A stretch of 64,000 nucleotides of DNA from JARRPM01 sp963765545 (GTDB lineage Bacteria; Pseudomonadota; Gammaproteobacteria; Pseudomonadales; Halieaceae): positions 1,426,001 to 1,490,000 of the forward strand of contig CAVXWW010000004.1 of assembly GCA_963765545.1 (NCBI GenBank), written 5' to 3'. Every line of letters begins with the position of its first letter. Within the stretch, counting starts at the first letter, position 1. The notes below the pieces were generated by a model. That model saw nothing but the letters and a program-made list of their open reading frames with translations, was not told where the DNA came from and searched no databases. Positions 44,236 to 53,941 of this stretch are shown in pieces. The position numbers and the translations under genes are program-made.

Positions 44236-46535
44236 AACTCGGTGCCTGCCTGGGCGCCTGTTTCGGTGAGGGTTCTGGCGCTCGGTGATAAAAGATTCGG
44301 CACATGGTCCAGCTCCGGCTCACGCAGCACCCGCACCAGGGTTGCGGCAAACAACAACAGCATGCCCAGCCAGACCTTGGCCGGTCCGGTGGTGGCGGTG
44401 CGGGGATACGCAAAAGTCTGGGGAGACTGACCCCGCGGCCGGGTATTGGGCACGGGTACGCTGTTTGATCGCTCGCCCCGCGGCACCGACACCACTTCCT
44501 CGACCGCTACAAAACTGGTGTAGGGGCTCAATAACTGGTGCTTCAGCGCGATTGGCAGCACATCCGCTCGCACTGCAGGCTCATCACGACCCAGTATCAA
44601 CTGGTCCAACAGACCGTTAATTTTGCGGCGGGCCCACTGGCTGGCCACACCCTTGTGGGCCACTCCCGCCTGGGGATCTGCACCATCGGACAGCTGTATC
44701 GCCTGGCGCCAGGCGTGGCCACCGATATCGCCACTGACAATAACCTCGCCCCGGGGCGCGGCCCGACCGAAACTGACCGCCACCATCAGGGGTTGTCCCA
44801 GGTACAGGTCGGGGAGACGCTCCGGCCAGGCCTCGACTTTTAGCGGCACACTCCCCTGATTCGGCTGCGCGCTCCACATCACATCCAGGTCTAGCACGGC
44901 AGGCTGTGACAGCTGTGCAAACAGGGCTTCCATCTTGTCGCGCACGTCCTGCAGCGAGCCTATGTGGGTATGGCTGCCCCGCCCAAAGCGAGCGGCCTCA
45001 CGCATGAACCAGCTGTTGGGTGCCGAGCCGATACCTATGGTAAAGAGCCGGCTGTCGCCGATCTGTGCGCTGATCTCCTCAAACAGCGCCACCTCGTTAC
45101 CGACCGCCCCGTCGGTAATAAAGATGACCTGCCGCAGCGGCAGTTGCTCCTCCAGCGTATCGAGCTCCCGCGGCGCTGCCAGCGCAGCGCGCAGGGCGGG
45201 CAGCATTTCAGTGCCACCGGTTGCCTGCAGCAGGCGGACAAATTCCTGCGCCTGCTGCAGATGGTGGCGAGTAGCGGGCACGGGTTCGCGATAGAGGGCA
45301 TGGTGGCTTGAATTAAACGCAATAATATTGAAACGGTCCTCGGGTCGCAGTTGACCCAGCGCGCGGGACAGGCTGTCCCGCGCCTGCTCGATCGCCACGC
45401 CACCCATAGAGCCGGACGTGTCCACCACAAAGACCAGTTCTCGCGCCGGGGGCGGCCCGGCGCGCTCGGCCGCGGGCGGCAGCACCATCAACAGGCCAAA
45501 ATGCTCACCGTCCACCTCCTCGGTGAAAAACGCCGCTGCAGGCCCGGATCCGCTGACCGGCTGCCAGCTGAGCACAAAATCGCGATCCATCTCGGTGACC
45601 CCGTTTGCCAGTGAAATCGTGTAGATCCCGGCCCGACGCGCCAGGGCGATATCATGGTAAGGCGCCTCCACCCTGGCCAGCGGCATCCCCATATCCAGGC
45701 GCACGGTAAGCTCCAATGGGTTGGTAGGATCCCGTTCACTGCCTTCCTGCGGGAACTGCAGCGGGGAGATGGCAGCCGCATCGGGCACCTGGTCGGTGGC
45801 AACAGCCCAGCCCAGGTAAGGATTAACCGCCAGGGGCGCAGGCTCCTCCTCCAGTTCCGCGTGCGGCGCTGGTGCGCCAGGCATATAACGGGGTGTCAGT
45901 GTGGTGGGAAAGCGCAGTGAAAACTCGCCATTGGCAAACGCGACCTCCTGCACATACTCCAGCCGCACGCTGATGGTCTCACCCGCGCCAATATTGGCAA
46001 TGCGATTGGTAAAAATATTGGGGCGCTGCTGCTCCACCAGGCTGGCTTTCTTGCCGGCGGCCCTGGCCTCGCGGTAAATTTTTTGCGCCTGGGCTCTCTC
46101 GCGAATTTTACCGACGATGCGCCGCTCGCCTATCTCCATCTCCATGTAGCGCACGGCGGCATTGTCCGGCAGCGGAAAGGCATAAACGCCCTCCAGCGCG
46201 TAGCCCGTATCGTTGGTAAACGATTGCTCTACCCTCACCGTGGCTATCATTCCGCTGATATCGAAATGTACCTTGCTGGCCTGCAGGACAGCCGGGGTGT
46301 AGTGGCCCCCCCCGGCCGCCTGCAGAAACATGTGACCACTGGACAATTCATCCAGGCCGGGCCCGGCGCCCTCCCCTGTCGTCATCGCGCGACCGGGCGC
46401 GGCCCACAGCAGCAGTAACAGCACACCAGTGGCTACGACGAACGGCAGCGCACGAAGAGCAAGCCACAGGGGCAGCCCCCCAAGGCGACGGGCGTCCCGT
46501 GCGCAGTGATAGTAAAGGCGATCGTAATGATTCAT
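44232..46535 (-). CDS. Marine proteobacterial sortase target protein (VIT + vWA)
   Basis: The 767-residue protein has an N-terminal membrane segment (LPFVVATGVLLLLLWAAPG) and a VIT domain (SFTNDTGYALEGVYAFPLPD). A von Willebrand A domain follows, with a complete MIDAS start (VFVVDTSGSMGG) and FITDGAVGNEV. Near the C-terminus a sorting signal RTATTGP precedes a hydrophobic helix (VWLGMLLLFAATLV). About 30 residues follow that helix, which is longer than usual for a sorting tail. The ATG at 46535 has a GGGAG site. It should be processed by the adjoining sortase. Confidence 0.93.
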   Translation of the reverse strand: MNHYDRLYYHCARDARRLGGLPLWLALRALPFVVATGVLLLLLWAAPGRAMTTGEGAGPGLDELSSGHMFLQAAGGGHYTPAVLQASKVHFDISGMIATVRVEQSFTNDTGYALEGVYAFPLPDNAAVRYMEMEIGERRIVGKIRERAQAQKIYREARAAGKKASLVEQQRPNIFTNRIANIGAGETISVRLEYVQEVAFANGEFSLRFPTTLTPRYMPGAPAPHAELEEEPAPLAVNPYLGWAVATDQVPDAAAISPLQFPQEGSERDPTNPLELTVRLDMGMPLARVEAPYHDIALARRAGIYTISLANGVTEMDRDFVLSWQPVSGSGPAAAFFTEEVDGEHFGLLMVLPPAAERAGPPPARELVFVVDTSGSMGGVAIEQARDSLSRALGQLRPEDRFNIIAFNSSHHALYREPVPATRHHLQQAQEFVRLLQATGGTEMLPALRAALAAPRELDTLEEQLPLRQVIFITDGAVGNEVALFEEISAQIGDSRLFTIGIGSAPNSWFMREAARFGRGSHTHIGSLQDVRDKMEALFAQLSQPAVLDLDVMWSAQPNQGSVPLKVEAWPERLPDLYLGQPLMVAVSFGRAAPRGEVIVSGDIGGHAWRQAIQLSDGADPQAGVAHKGVASQWARRKINGLLDQLILGRDEPAVRADVLPIALKHQLLSPYTSFVAVEEVVSVPRGERSNSVPVPNTRPRGQSPQTFAYPRTATTGPAKVWLGMLLLFAATLVRVLREPELDHVPNLLSPSARTLTETGAQAGTEL

Positions 46536-46600
46536 GGGTGATTCTCCCGTCGGCGTGAGGGAGTCATTAGGCGGGAGAGTTCTGGCACAAATACGCCCGG

Positions 46601-46640
46601 ATTGTGGCGATATGCTGAGCAATAATGGCAAATTGTGGCG
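46601..46640. promoter_or_regulatory. Direct repeats, candidate response-regulator site
   Basis: ATTGTGGCG occurs at 46601-46609 and 46632-46640, start-to-start 31 bases or about three helical turns. It lies between the divergent sortase-target and regulator genes. An OmpR-type regulator would bind such repeats. Confidence 0.4.
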
Positions 46641-46712
46641 GGCGCTTGTGATGAGGCCGGTTATTTGGAAGTATGGGCGCCTCTGGGCACAACCGGATTG
46701 ATCGCCGCACAC

Positions 46713-47411
46713 ATGCCACATCACATCGCTATCGTGGAAGACGAAGCCAGCATCGCTGCCAACTACCGTGACACCCTGCAACGCCAGGGTTTCCGTGTGT
46801 CCCTGTTTGAGGACCGCAAGACCGCCAGCAGCGCATTCAGCCGGCAACTGCCTGACCTGGCGATCATTGATGTGGGGCTGGGTGACGAAATAGAGGGCGG
46901 GTTCGAGCTGTGCCGCGACCTGCGCAGCCGCTGCCCGGAACTGCCTATCGTCTTCCTGACCGCGCGGGACTCGGAGCTGGATATCATCTCCGGCCTGCGC
47001 CTGGGCGCCGATGACTACCTGACCAAGGACATCAGCCAGGCACATATGCTGGCCCGCATCGTGGCCTTGTTCCGGCGCGTGAAAGCCCTGCGCAGCCCGG
47101 TGCTCGAAGAGCACATCATCCAGCGGGGCCCGCTGGCGCTGAACCTGGAGCGCATGACCTGTCAGTGGCAGTCGCTGCCGGTAGACCTGACTGTGACGGA
47201 GTTCTGGATAGTGCATGCACTGGCCAGGCACCCCGGGCATATCAAGAACCGGCAACAGTTGATGGAGTCCGCGAATGTGGTGCTCGATGACAACACTATC
47301 ACCTCTCATATCAAACGCATCCGGCGCAAATTCCAGTCGGTAGACGCAGACTTTACCGCCATCGAGACGGCCTACGGTGTCGGCTATCGCTGGTCCGGGA
47401 ATGGCGCGTGA
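46713..47411 (+). CDS. pdsR: Proteobacterial dedicated sortase system response regulator
   Basis: The 232-residue OmpR-type regulator has a receiver domain with acidic pair ED (9-10), phospho-acceptor Asp near 53 (LAIIDVGLGD) and a Lys in YLTKDIS. A winged-helix DNA-binding domain follows (LTVTEFWIVHALARHPGHIK, TITSHIKRIRRKF). The combination with sortase, target and kinase is the known dedicated sortase system. The ATG at 46713 fits the receiver start. It overlaps the kinase gene by four bases and diverges from the target gene. Confidence 0.92.
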   Translation: MPHHIAIVEDEASIAANYRDTLQRQGFRVSLFEDRKTASSAFSRQLPDLAIIDVGLGDEIEGGFELCRDLRSRCPELPIVFLTARDSELDIISGLRLGADDYLTKDISQAHMLARIVALFRRVKALRSPVLEEHIIQRGPLALNLERMTCQWQSLPVDLTVTEFWIVHALARHPGHIKNRQQLMESANVVLDDNTITSHIKRIRRKFQSVDADFTAIETAYGVGYRWSGNGA

Positions 47412-49480
47412 CACTGCGCCGGCAGTTGCTGCTGGTCAGCCTGCTGCTGCTCTCCCTGCCCTGGGCGGGCTGCCAGTTTGTCCGCGAGATGGAGGGCGCT
47501 TTGCGCCATGGCCAGGAACAATCGCTACAGGCCACAGCACAGGCCGTGGCGGCGGTGTTGGGCGAGCGCGAAGAACTGTTGTACCCCAATCCCCTGCGCA
47601 GGGTCGCGCCACCGGATAAAGGCGAGCCCATCTATGCGCACCCCGCTGACCAGGTGCTGATTGTCGATGGCTATGCCGACGGTTGGGAAACCATTCGCAA
47701 GGCCAGCCTGGCTAGCGAGCCTCCGGCAGCGCCGCTGGCGGTAAGCTACCAGGCCGCTACCCGAAACGGCTTGCTCTACCTCATGCTGCGGGTGCAGGAC
47801 CCGGAGGTTATTTTCCACAACCCGGCGCTCTCCGCCGAGCCCAACGGGGACCGCCTTGTTCTGCGCACCTGGGAGAATGGCAGACGCCAGGACTACGTCA
47901 TTGCCACCGCCGCCCCGGGCAAAGTACGGGCCTTTGCACTCGGGCCGCTGCAGCCGGGTTTCGACGCCAGGCGGATTCACGGCTTCTGGCAGGATGCGGC
48001 CGGCGGATACAGCCTGGAACTGGAGATCCCGCTCGCCTACACCGGTGGGCGGCTGGGCTTTTACTTTATCAATGTCGGCGGGCGCCCCGGCGGCGGGTTT
48101 GAAACCCTGGGCAATATCGAGCCACTGGATACGCTGGCCCCGCCGTGGCTGATTTTCAGCCCGGCCCGGCTGCAACAGTCCCTGGCGCCCTTCGGTGACC
48201 AGGGCAGCCGCCTGCAGGTCATCGACAAGGATAACTGGCGGATTGCCGATATACCTGCGGGCACGGGTGCCCGCGGGGAAAGCACGGAGACCTTCTGGCT
48301 GCTGCGGGTCCTGTATCGCAGCATATTGTCAAGGGACAGGCTGGAATCACCCCCGGCGGATACCGGTACCGGCCGGGTTGCGGGTCAGGAAATTTCCTCG
48401 GCCCTGTCCGGCATCAGCGCCAATCGCCGCTACCAGGACCCGAACTACGCCACCCGCACGATTCTTTCGGCGGCAGTACCTATTACGGATAATGGCGGCG
48501 TAATCGGTGCGGTGGTTGCCCGCAAAAGTGGCGAGGCATACCTGTCCCTGACGGACCAGGCCTTCAGCCGACTGTTGGGATACAGTCTGCTGGCACTGTG
48601 CGCAGGTGCCTTTGGCCTGCTGGGCTACGCCAGTCTGCTGTCGTGGCGCATTGGCAAACTCAGCCGCGCGGCGCGCACCGCGATCGGGGACGAGGGCCTG
48701 GTCGCGGGCGCATTTCCGCGCAGCGATGCGCGAGACGAAATCGGTGAGCTGTCGCGTCACTACGCCGACCTGCTGGATCAACTGCGTGAGTACAACGATT
48801 ACCTGCGCACCCTGAGCCGCAAGCTGTCACATGAGCTCAGGACTCCCATTGCCGTGATCCAGACCTCACTGGAAAACCTCGAGCAATCGACGCCGGGCAA
48901 CGCTGAAACCGTTGTGTATGTCGCCCGCGCCCGGGAGGGCCTGTTGCGCCTCAACAGTATCCTTACCGCAATGAGTGAAGCCAATCGACTGGAGGAAAGT
49001 ATCCGGGGCAACCAACCGAAGCGCCTGGACCTGGTACCGTTACTGCAGGAGGTCATTGAAGCGTATCGCAGTATCTACCCCGAGCACGACCTGGCAGTGG
49101 CGTTACCCGACGACAGCGCCTGGATAGCCGGCGTGCCGGAACTGATCGTACAGGCCCTGGATAAACTGCTGGATAATGCCGTCTCCTTCTCCCCGCCCGG
49201 GGGCAAAATCAGTGTGCAACTTACACCTGCCGCAGGGCAATGGTTGTTGAGCGTCAGCAACGAGGGGCCCACCCTGCCCGAGGAGTTACAGGAGCGACTG
49301 TTCGATCCCATGGTCTCCCTGCGACAGAGTGAATCCGGCGGGGTACACCTGGGATTGGGACTGCACATCGTGCGCCTGATCGTGGACTTTCACCGCGGCA
49401 GCGTAAATGCAAGCAACCTGGAGGATGATAAGGGCGTGTGCGTATCCATGAGCCTGCCCGCCACCGGCCCCATCGATTAG
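47408..49480 (+). CDS. pdsS: Proteobacterial dedicated sortase system histidine kinase
   Basis: The 690-residue sensor kinase has an N-terminal hydrophobic segment (LLLVSLLLLSLPWAGCQFV) and a large presumably periplasmic sensor part (residues about 30-380). A second membrane helix (LLGYSLLALCAGAFGLLGYA) and a HAMP region come next. The His box is KLSHELRTPIAV, the N box LLDNAVSFSPPGGKI, and the G box GLGLHIVRLIV, so the kinase core is intact. The sensor part resembles carbohydrate-binding folds, suggesting an envelope or glycan signal, but this is inference. Confidence 0.92.
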   Translation: MTLRRQLLLVSLLLLSLPWAGCQFVREMEGALRHGQEQSLQATAQAVAAVLGEREELLYPNPLRRVAPPDKGEPIYAHPADQVLIVDGYADGWETIRKASLASEPPAAPLAVSYQAATRNGLLYLMLRVQDPEVIFHNPALSAEPNGDRLVLRTWENGRRQDYVIATAAPGKVRAFALGPLQPGFDARRIHGFWQDAAGGYSLELEIPLAYTGGRLGFYFINVGGRPGGGFETLGNIEPLDTLAPPWLIFSPARLQQSLAPFGDQGSRLQVIDKDNWRIADIPAGTGARGESTETFWLLRVLYRSILSRDRLESPPADTGTGRVAGQEISSALSGISANRRYQDPNYATRTILSAAVPITDNGGVIGAVVARKSGEAYLSLTDQAFSRLLGYSLLALCAGAFGLLGYASLLSWRIGKLSRAARTAIGDEGLVAGAFPRSDARDEIGELSRHYADLLDQLREYNDYLRTLSRKLSHELRTPIAVIQTSLENLEQSTPGNAETVVYVARAREGLLRLNSILTAMSEANRLEESIRGNQPKRLDLVPLLQEVIEAYRSIYPEHDLAVALPDDSAWIAGVPELIVQALDKLLDNAVSFSPPGGKISVQLTPAAGQWLLSVSNEGPTLPEELQERLFDPMVSLRQSESGGVHLGLGLHIVRLIVDFHRGSVNASNLEDDKGVCVSMSLPATGPID

Positions 49481-49562
49481 TTCAAGTCTTTATTGGGGCG
49501 CAGCTTGCCGTTATCACAGCGCTCACTGTCGCATCCATGGCGGCATTGCGCGAAGAGACTCA

Positions 49563-51581
49563 TCAACTCACAAATGCCAGGTGCTTGATCTCGGCCAACT
49601 GGTCGCGTAGGGCGGCCGCCTCCTCGAATTCCAGGTTCTTGGCATGCTGGTGCATCTGTGCTTCCAACTGCTTCAACTTTCGCGCCAGCGCGGCGGGGGA
49701 AAGATTGGCCACTTCAGTACTGTAACTGAGCCGGCTTTCAGCCACTTTCGCCGCTTTGGTCTTGCCCTTGGTCGGCATCCGCCTGGCGCCTTCCATGATG
49801 TCCTGTACCGACTTGATCACACCGACAGGTGTAATGCCATGCTCTTCGTTGTAGGCCAGCTGCTTGTTGCGACGGCGCTCTGTCTCGGCCATGGCGCGCT
49901 CCATTGAACCGGTTACCCTGTCGGCGTACAGGATCGCCCGGCCATTGAGGTTGCGCGCCGCCCGACCGATGGTCTGGATCAGCGAACGTTCCGAGCGCAG
50001 GAACCCCTCCTTGTCCGCATCCAGGATGGCCACCAATGAGACCTCGGGCATATCCAACCCCTCCCGGAGCAGGTTGATTCCGACCAGCACATCGAATTCT
50101 CCCAGGCGCAGGTCGCGGATAATTTCCACCCTTTCCACCGTATCAATGTCCGAGTGGAGATAGCGCACCCTGACGTTGTGATCGGCCAGGTATTCCGTCA
50201 GGTCCTCCGACATGCGCTTGGTCAAAGTGGTGACCAGCACCCTCTCCCCGCGCCCTACGGTAATGTGAATTTCTTTCAGCAGGTCGTCCACCTGGGTGGT
50301 TGCAGGACGCACTTCCAGGGGCGGATCCACCAGGCCGGTGGGACGCACCACCTGTTCCACCGTGCGCCCGGAGTGCTCATTCTCATAGTTGCCCGGGGTC
50401 GCCGAGACAAACACCGCCTGGGGTACCAGCAGTTCCCACTCCTCGAACCTCAGGGGTCGATTGTCCAGCGCCGAGGGCAGGCGAAATCCGAATTCCACCA
50501 GGGTTTCCTTGCGCGAGCGGTCACCCTTGTACATCGCGCCTATCTGGGGAATGGTGGCGTGGGATTCATCCACAATCACCAGCGCATTCTTGGGCAGGTA
50601 CTCGAACAGGGTGGGCGGGGGCTCGCCCGGCGCCCGCCCTGACAGGTAGCGCGAATAGTTCTCGATACCGGTGCAATACCCAAGCTCCCTGATCATCTCA
50701 AGATCGTAGCGCGTGCGCTGGTCCAGGCGCTGGGCCTCCACCAGTTTATCGTTGCCCTTCAACTGTTTGAGCCGGTCGGCCAGCTCCACTTCGATATGCT
50801 CTACGGCACCCAGCAGGACATCCCGGGACGTCACGTAATGGCTCTTGGGAAATATGGTGATCCGTGGCACCTTGGCCTCGATAGCCCCCGTCAGCGGATC
50901 GAACAGGCAGATGCTGTCGATCTCCTCGTCGAACAGTTCTATGCGCACTGCATCGCGCTCGGAGTCGGCGGGAAAGATATCGATCACATCGCCGCGAACC
51001 CGGTAAGTACCGCGCTGGAAGTCCACATCATTGCGGGTGTATTGCAGCTCCGCCAGCTGACGCAGGATATGGCGCTGGTCTATAAACTCACCGCGCGACA
51101 GGTGCATGACCATCTTGAAATAGGAATCGGGGTCACCCAGGCCATAGATCGCCGATACCGTGGCGACCACCAGGCAATCCTCCCGCTCCAGCAGGGCCTT
51201 GGTGGCGGACAGGCGCATCTGCTCGATGTGTTCGTTGACCGAGGAATCCTTCTCGATATAAGTGTCCGAGGACGGTACATAAGCCTCGGGCTGGTAGTAG
51301 TCGTAGTAGGAAACAAAGTATTCCACGGCGTTGTTGGGAAAGAATTCCTTGAACTCACCGTAGAGCTGCGCCGCCAGGGTTTTGTTGTGCGCCATCACAA
51401 TGGTGGGCCGCTGCAGTTGCTCCACCACATTGGCCATGGTGAAGGTTTTACCGGACCCTGTGACCCCCAGCAGGGTCTGGGAGGCCAGGCCCGCGCGAAT
51501 GCCCTCGACCAGCTGCTCGATCGCATGGGGTTGGTCGCCTGCCGGCTCAAAAGAAGACACTACCTTGAAAGGTCTGGACAC
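49563..51581 (-). CDS. uvrB: Excinuclease ABC subunit B
   Basis: The 672-residue helicase-like repair protein has Walker A (LLGVTGSGKTFTMANV), the beta-hairpin region (YDYYQPEAYVPSSDTYIEKD), the DEAH-type VDESHAT, and motif VI (QTIGRAARNLNGRAI). The C-terminal UVR domain LKQLEAQMHQHAKNLEFEEA binds UvrC. It verifies damage after UvrA loading. I see no clear LexA box in the 80 bases upstream. It converges with the histidine kinase gene. Confidence 0.97.
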   Translation of the reverse strand: MSRPFKVVSSFEPAGDQPHAIEQLVEGIRAGLASQTLLGVTGSGKTFTMANVVEQLQRPTIVMAHNKTLAAQLYGEFKEFFPNNAVEYFVSYYDYYQPEAYVPSSDTYIEKDSSVNEHIEQMRLSATKALLEREDCLVVATVSAIYGLGDPDSYFKMVMHLSRGEFIDQRHILRQLAELQYTRNDVDFQRGTYRVRGDVIDIFPADSERDAVRIELFDEEIDSICLFDPLTGAIEAKVPRITIFPKSHYVTSRDVLLGAVEHIEVELADRLKQLKGNDKLVEAQRLDQRTRYDLEMIRELGYCTGIENYSRYLSGRAPGEPPPTLFEYLPKNALVIVDESHATIPQIGAMYKGDRSRKETLVEFGFRLPSALDNRPLRFEEWELLVPQAVFVSATPGNYENEHSGRTVEQVVRPTGLVDPPLEVRPATTQVDDLLKEIHITVGRGERVLVTTLTKRMSEDLTEYLADHNVRVRYLHSDIDTVERVEIIRDLRLGEFDVLVGINLLREGLDMPEVSLVAILDADKEGFLRSERSLIQTIGRAARNLNGRAILYADRVTGSMERAMAETERRRNKQLAYNEEHGITPVGVIKSVQDIMEGARRMPTKGKTKAAKVAESRLSYSTEVANLSPAALARKLKQLEAQMHQHAKNLEFEEAAALRDQLAEIKHLAFVS

Positions 51582-51661
51582 TAAGCTACCTGTCGCCTGG
51601 ATCGAAAGAGCCGCCCATTATGGTTCACCCGGGCCACAATTGCAGCCTGGACAGCTTGCGG

Positions 51662-53086
51662 TCAAGCCGCCGGCACTGCGCTGGGAAAAGACCAGGGCAT
51701 GGCCTGCTCCATCTCGAAGGCCATTTCCAGCAGGCGACGCTCCTGCCCCATACCGGCGGCAAACTGCACACCAATCGGCAGTCCCGCGGAGCTGCGACCC
51801 AGGGGCAGTGAGATGGCCGGGGTGCCGGCGACGTTCTGCGCCGGTGTGAATGCAGCGTAGTGGCTGAGTCGTTCCAGCGCCGTGTCAAAATCCAGCGCCG
51901 GATCCAGGTAGCCCAGCTCTACCGGTGGTGTTGCCAGCACAGGCGTCAACAGCAGGTCATAGTCGGCAAACAGCGCCTGGTAATTCGCAGCGAAGTTGCG
52001 CAGGCGACGGATAGCCAGCGGGCTGCGCCAGCAACGCGACAAATAGTGCTTGCTCAGCTGCTTGGTGAGGGGCTCCAGCCGGCGCCGGTCGAAGTCTCGA
52101 CCGAACGCCATCTTGCCCAGGTAGTTCATAGCGGCAGCCAGCCGGGCCCAATAGAGGAAGAAATCATCCGCCATCTGCCTGTCCACTGGCAAGGTGACAA
52201 GATCGACCTTGTGGCCCAGCGCTTCACAGCGACGGGCCACCTGCTCGACCTGCGCCACGACTTCCGGGTCACAGGCGCTGTCCAGGGGGTGCTCGATGGT
52301 CAAACCGATGCGCTGCCGCTGCTCGCCGGGGCCTGCGACATGGCCAACAGGTGGCAGTGACGCCGGGGCGTAATGGCGCTCCGCCCCGGCATAGAACGCC
52401 GCCGTGTCCGCCACCGAGCGAGTGACCACACCCTCGGCCAGAATATTGATCGGCATCTTTTGGGCCACGGCAATTGTCGGGAGACGATCGCGGCTGGGTT
52501 TGAGACCCACCAGGCCACAACAAGCCGCCGGGATTCTGATCGAGCCGCCCCCATCATTGGCGTGGGCGATAGGCACCACGCCCGCCGCGACCAGGGCTGC
52601 GGACCCGCCGGAGGAACCACCCGTGGAATGGGCAGGATTCCAGGGGTTACGGGTCGCGGGCCGGCACTGCGGCTCGGTGGTGGCGGTGAGGCCGAATTCC
52701 GGCAGAGACGACTTGGCTATGGGAATCAGCCCTGTGGCGCGAAAAGTGCGGGTAAAATCGCCATCGGCAGCCATCGGTGCGGCTGAGGTGCCCGCAGAGC
52801 CCTGCCGGGTCGGCAGGCCGGCCACATCGGTATTGTCCTTGATGAGAGAGGGCACACCGGCGAAAACCGCGTCGGGCTCCGCTGTCGGCAGTGCGGCGGC
52901 TTCTGCCAGTGCCAGCTCAAAGCGCTCACACACCATGCCATGCAGCACGGGATCAACCGCCCGCAGGCGCGCGATTGCCGCGCTGACAGCCTCCACCGCT
53001 GTGAAGTCACCCGCTTCGATGCTGTGACTGACCGATACGGCATCGAGTTCACCCAGTACGTCGTTGGTGGTGGCGCTGACCTGCAT
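51662..53086 (-). CDS. Amidase (amidase signature family)
   Basis: The 474-residue enzyme carries the Ser-cisSer-Lys triad: Lys in PSLIKDNTDVAG, and the signature GGSSGGSAALVAAG with a following DGGGSIRIPAACCG. These enzymes hydrolyse carboxamides, and the actual substrate is not predictable. An AGGGA site precedes the ATG at 53086; the frame is open to 53137. It is separated from uvrB by 80 bases on the same strand, so co-transcription is possible. Confidence 0.92.
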   Translation of the reverse strand: MQVSATTNDVLGELDAVSVSHSIEAGDFTAVEAVSAAIARLRAVDPVLHGMVCERFELALAEAAALPTAEPDAVFAGVPSLIKDNTDVAGLPTRQGSAGTSAAPMAADGDFTRTFRATGLIPIAKSSLPEFGLTATTEPQCRPATRNPWNPAHSTGGSSGGSAALVAAGVVPIAHANDGGGSIRIPAACCGLVGLKPSRDRLPTIAVAQKMPINILAEGVVTRSVADTAAFYAGAERHYAPASLPPVGHVAGPGEQRQRIGLTIEHPLDSACDPEVVAQVEQVARRCEALGHKVDLVTLPVDRQMADDFFLYWARLAAAMNYLGKMAFGRDFDRRRLEPLTKQLSKHYLSRCWRSPLAIRRLRNFAANYQALFADYDLLLTPVLATPPVELGYLDPALDFDTALERLSHYAAFTPAQNVAGTPAISLPLGRSSAGLPIGVQFAAGMGQERRLLEMAFEMEQAMPWSFPSAVPAA

Positions 53087-53316
53087 GTCTATGGTTCCCT
53101 GCGTTCGTGGCAAAGGCTCACAGGGTACAGGCAGCAATTATTCAGTCAAATATGAAGTATCGCGCGAACTACTGGGATATAGTGGCCAAAAACGTCAGCA
53201 AAAACACCTGTAAATTGCCCCCTGACGCCGCCAGTCACGAAGTTGTCGCCCCGGGCCATCCACCCGGGCAGCAGGGTAATGGATACTGGTGCTTCACACA
53301 CGATGGAGACAGCGTA

Positions 53317-53610
53317 ATGACAATTAGCCACGCACTGATTGTTACTCTTATGGGCTTCACCATGCTGTATGGCATGAATTTTTCCCGGCAACAGGCCAGG
53401 AGAAACTATCCGGCAGGCGGTCATGAGCCAGCTGGCGGACAAGCTCCCCAATACGATTCCGGAAACGTGCCCCGCCGCCGCCTGGCATCGAACCTGAATT
53501 CTTCCTCGGCACGCAACCGCCTCAATGACCGGGTATCCGGGCTGCTTGCGCTACTGGCCCTGGTCAGCCTGTCTATCGCGATAGCCAGCCGCTATGTCGC
53601 CGTTAGCTAG
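53317..53610 (+). CDS. Small hypothetical membrane protein
   Basis: The 97-residue product has a short hydrophobic N-terminal segment (ALIVTLMGFTMLYGM), a polar middle rich in Arg, Gly and Asn, and a C-terminal helix (VSGLLALLALVSLSIAIASR). I do not recognise the family. The ATG at 53317 has a GGAGA site, whereas the frame's extension to 53107 looks noncoding. It lies upstream of the tRNA-Asn gene. Confidence 0.5.
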   Translation: MTISHALIVTLMGFTMLYGMNFSRQQARRNYPAGGHEPAGGQAPQYDSGNVPRRRLASNLNSSSARNRLNDRVSGLLALLALVSLSIAIASRYVAVS

Positions 53611-53722
53611 CGGCGAATCGGGCGCCGGATACAGGCCCAGGCACGGCTTCGAACATTGCCGAAATAGCGGTTGACCCGCCCCCCCCGCATCATTAATATA
53701 CGCGACCTCTGGTTAACGCCAT

Positions 53723-53798
53723 TCCGCCTTAGCTCAGTTGGTAGAGCAATTGACTGTTAATCAATGGGTCGCTGGTTCGAGCCCAGCAGGCGGAGCCA
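53723..53798 (+). tRNA. tRNA-Asn (GTT)
   Basis: The 76-base gene has acceptor TCCGCCT/AGGCGGA, D-loop AGCTCAGTTGGTAGAGC, anticodon loop CTGTTAA (anticodon GTT), T-arm GGTTCGAGCCC, and an encoded CCA. Confidence 0.96.
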
Positions 53799-53812
53799 TA
53801 TCAAAGAAAAGA

Positions 53813-53845
53813 AGGGGATTGCAGCGATGCAGTCCCTTTTTTTTG
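53813..53845 (+). terminator. Intrinsic terminator after tRNA-Asn
   Basis: GGGATTGCA and TGCAGTCCC pair with one G-T wobble around a 4-base loop, followed by an eight-base T-run. Confidence 0.85.
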
Positions 53846-53941
53846 CTTATCGCACATTACCGGGGTTGCCCGGCACCTTAGAACAGCGTTCTGCTTTCTG
53901 TCGGGCCATAGGGGCTTCTTTGGGCTTTGGTTTTAGCCAAC

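Noticed and set aside
46536..47414. N-terminal extension of the sortase target gene over about 290 codons
   Set aside because: It lies fully antisense to the response regulator gene, lacks any domain, and a good ribosome site with a normal start exists at 46535.
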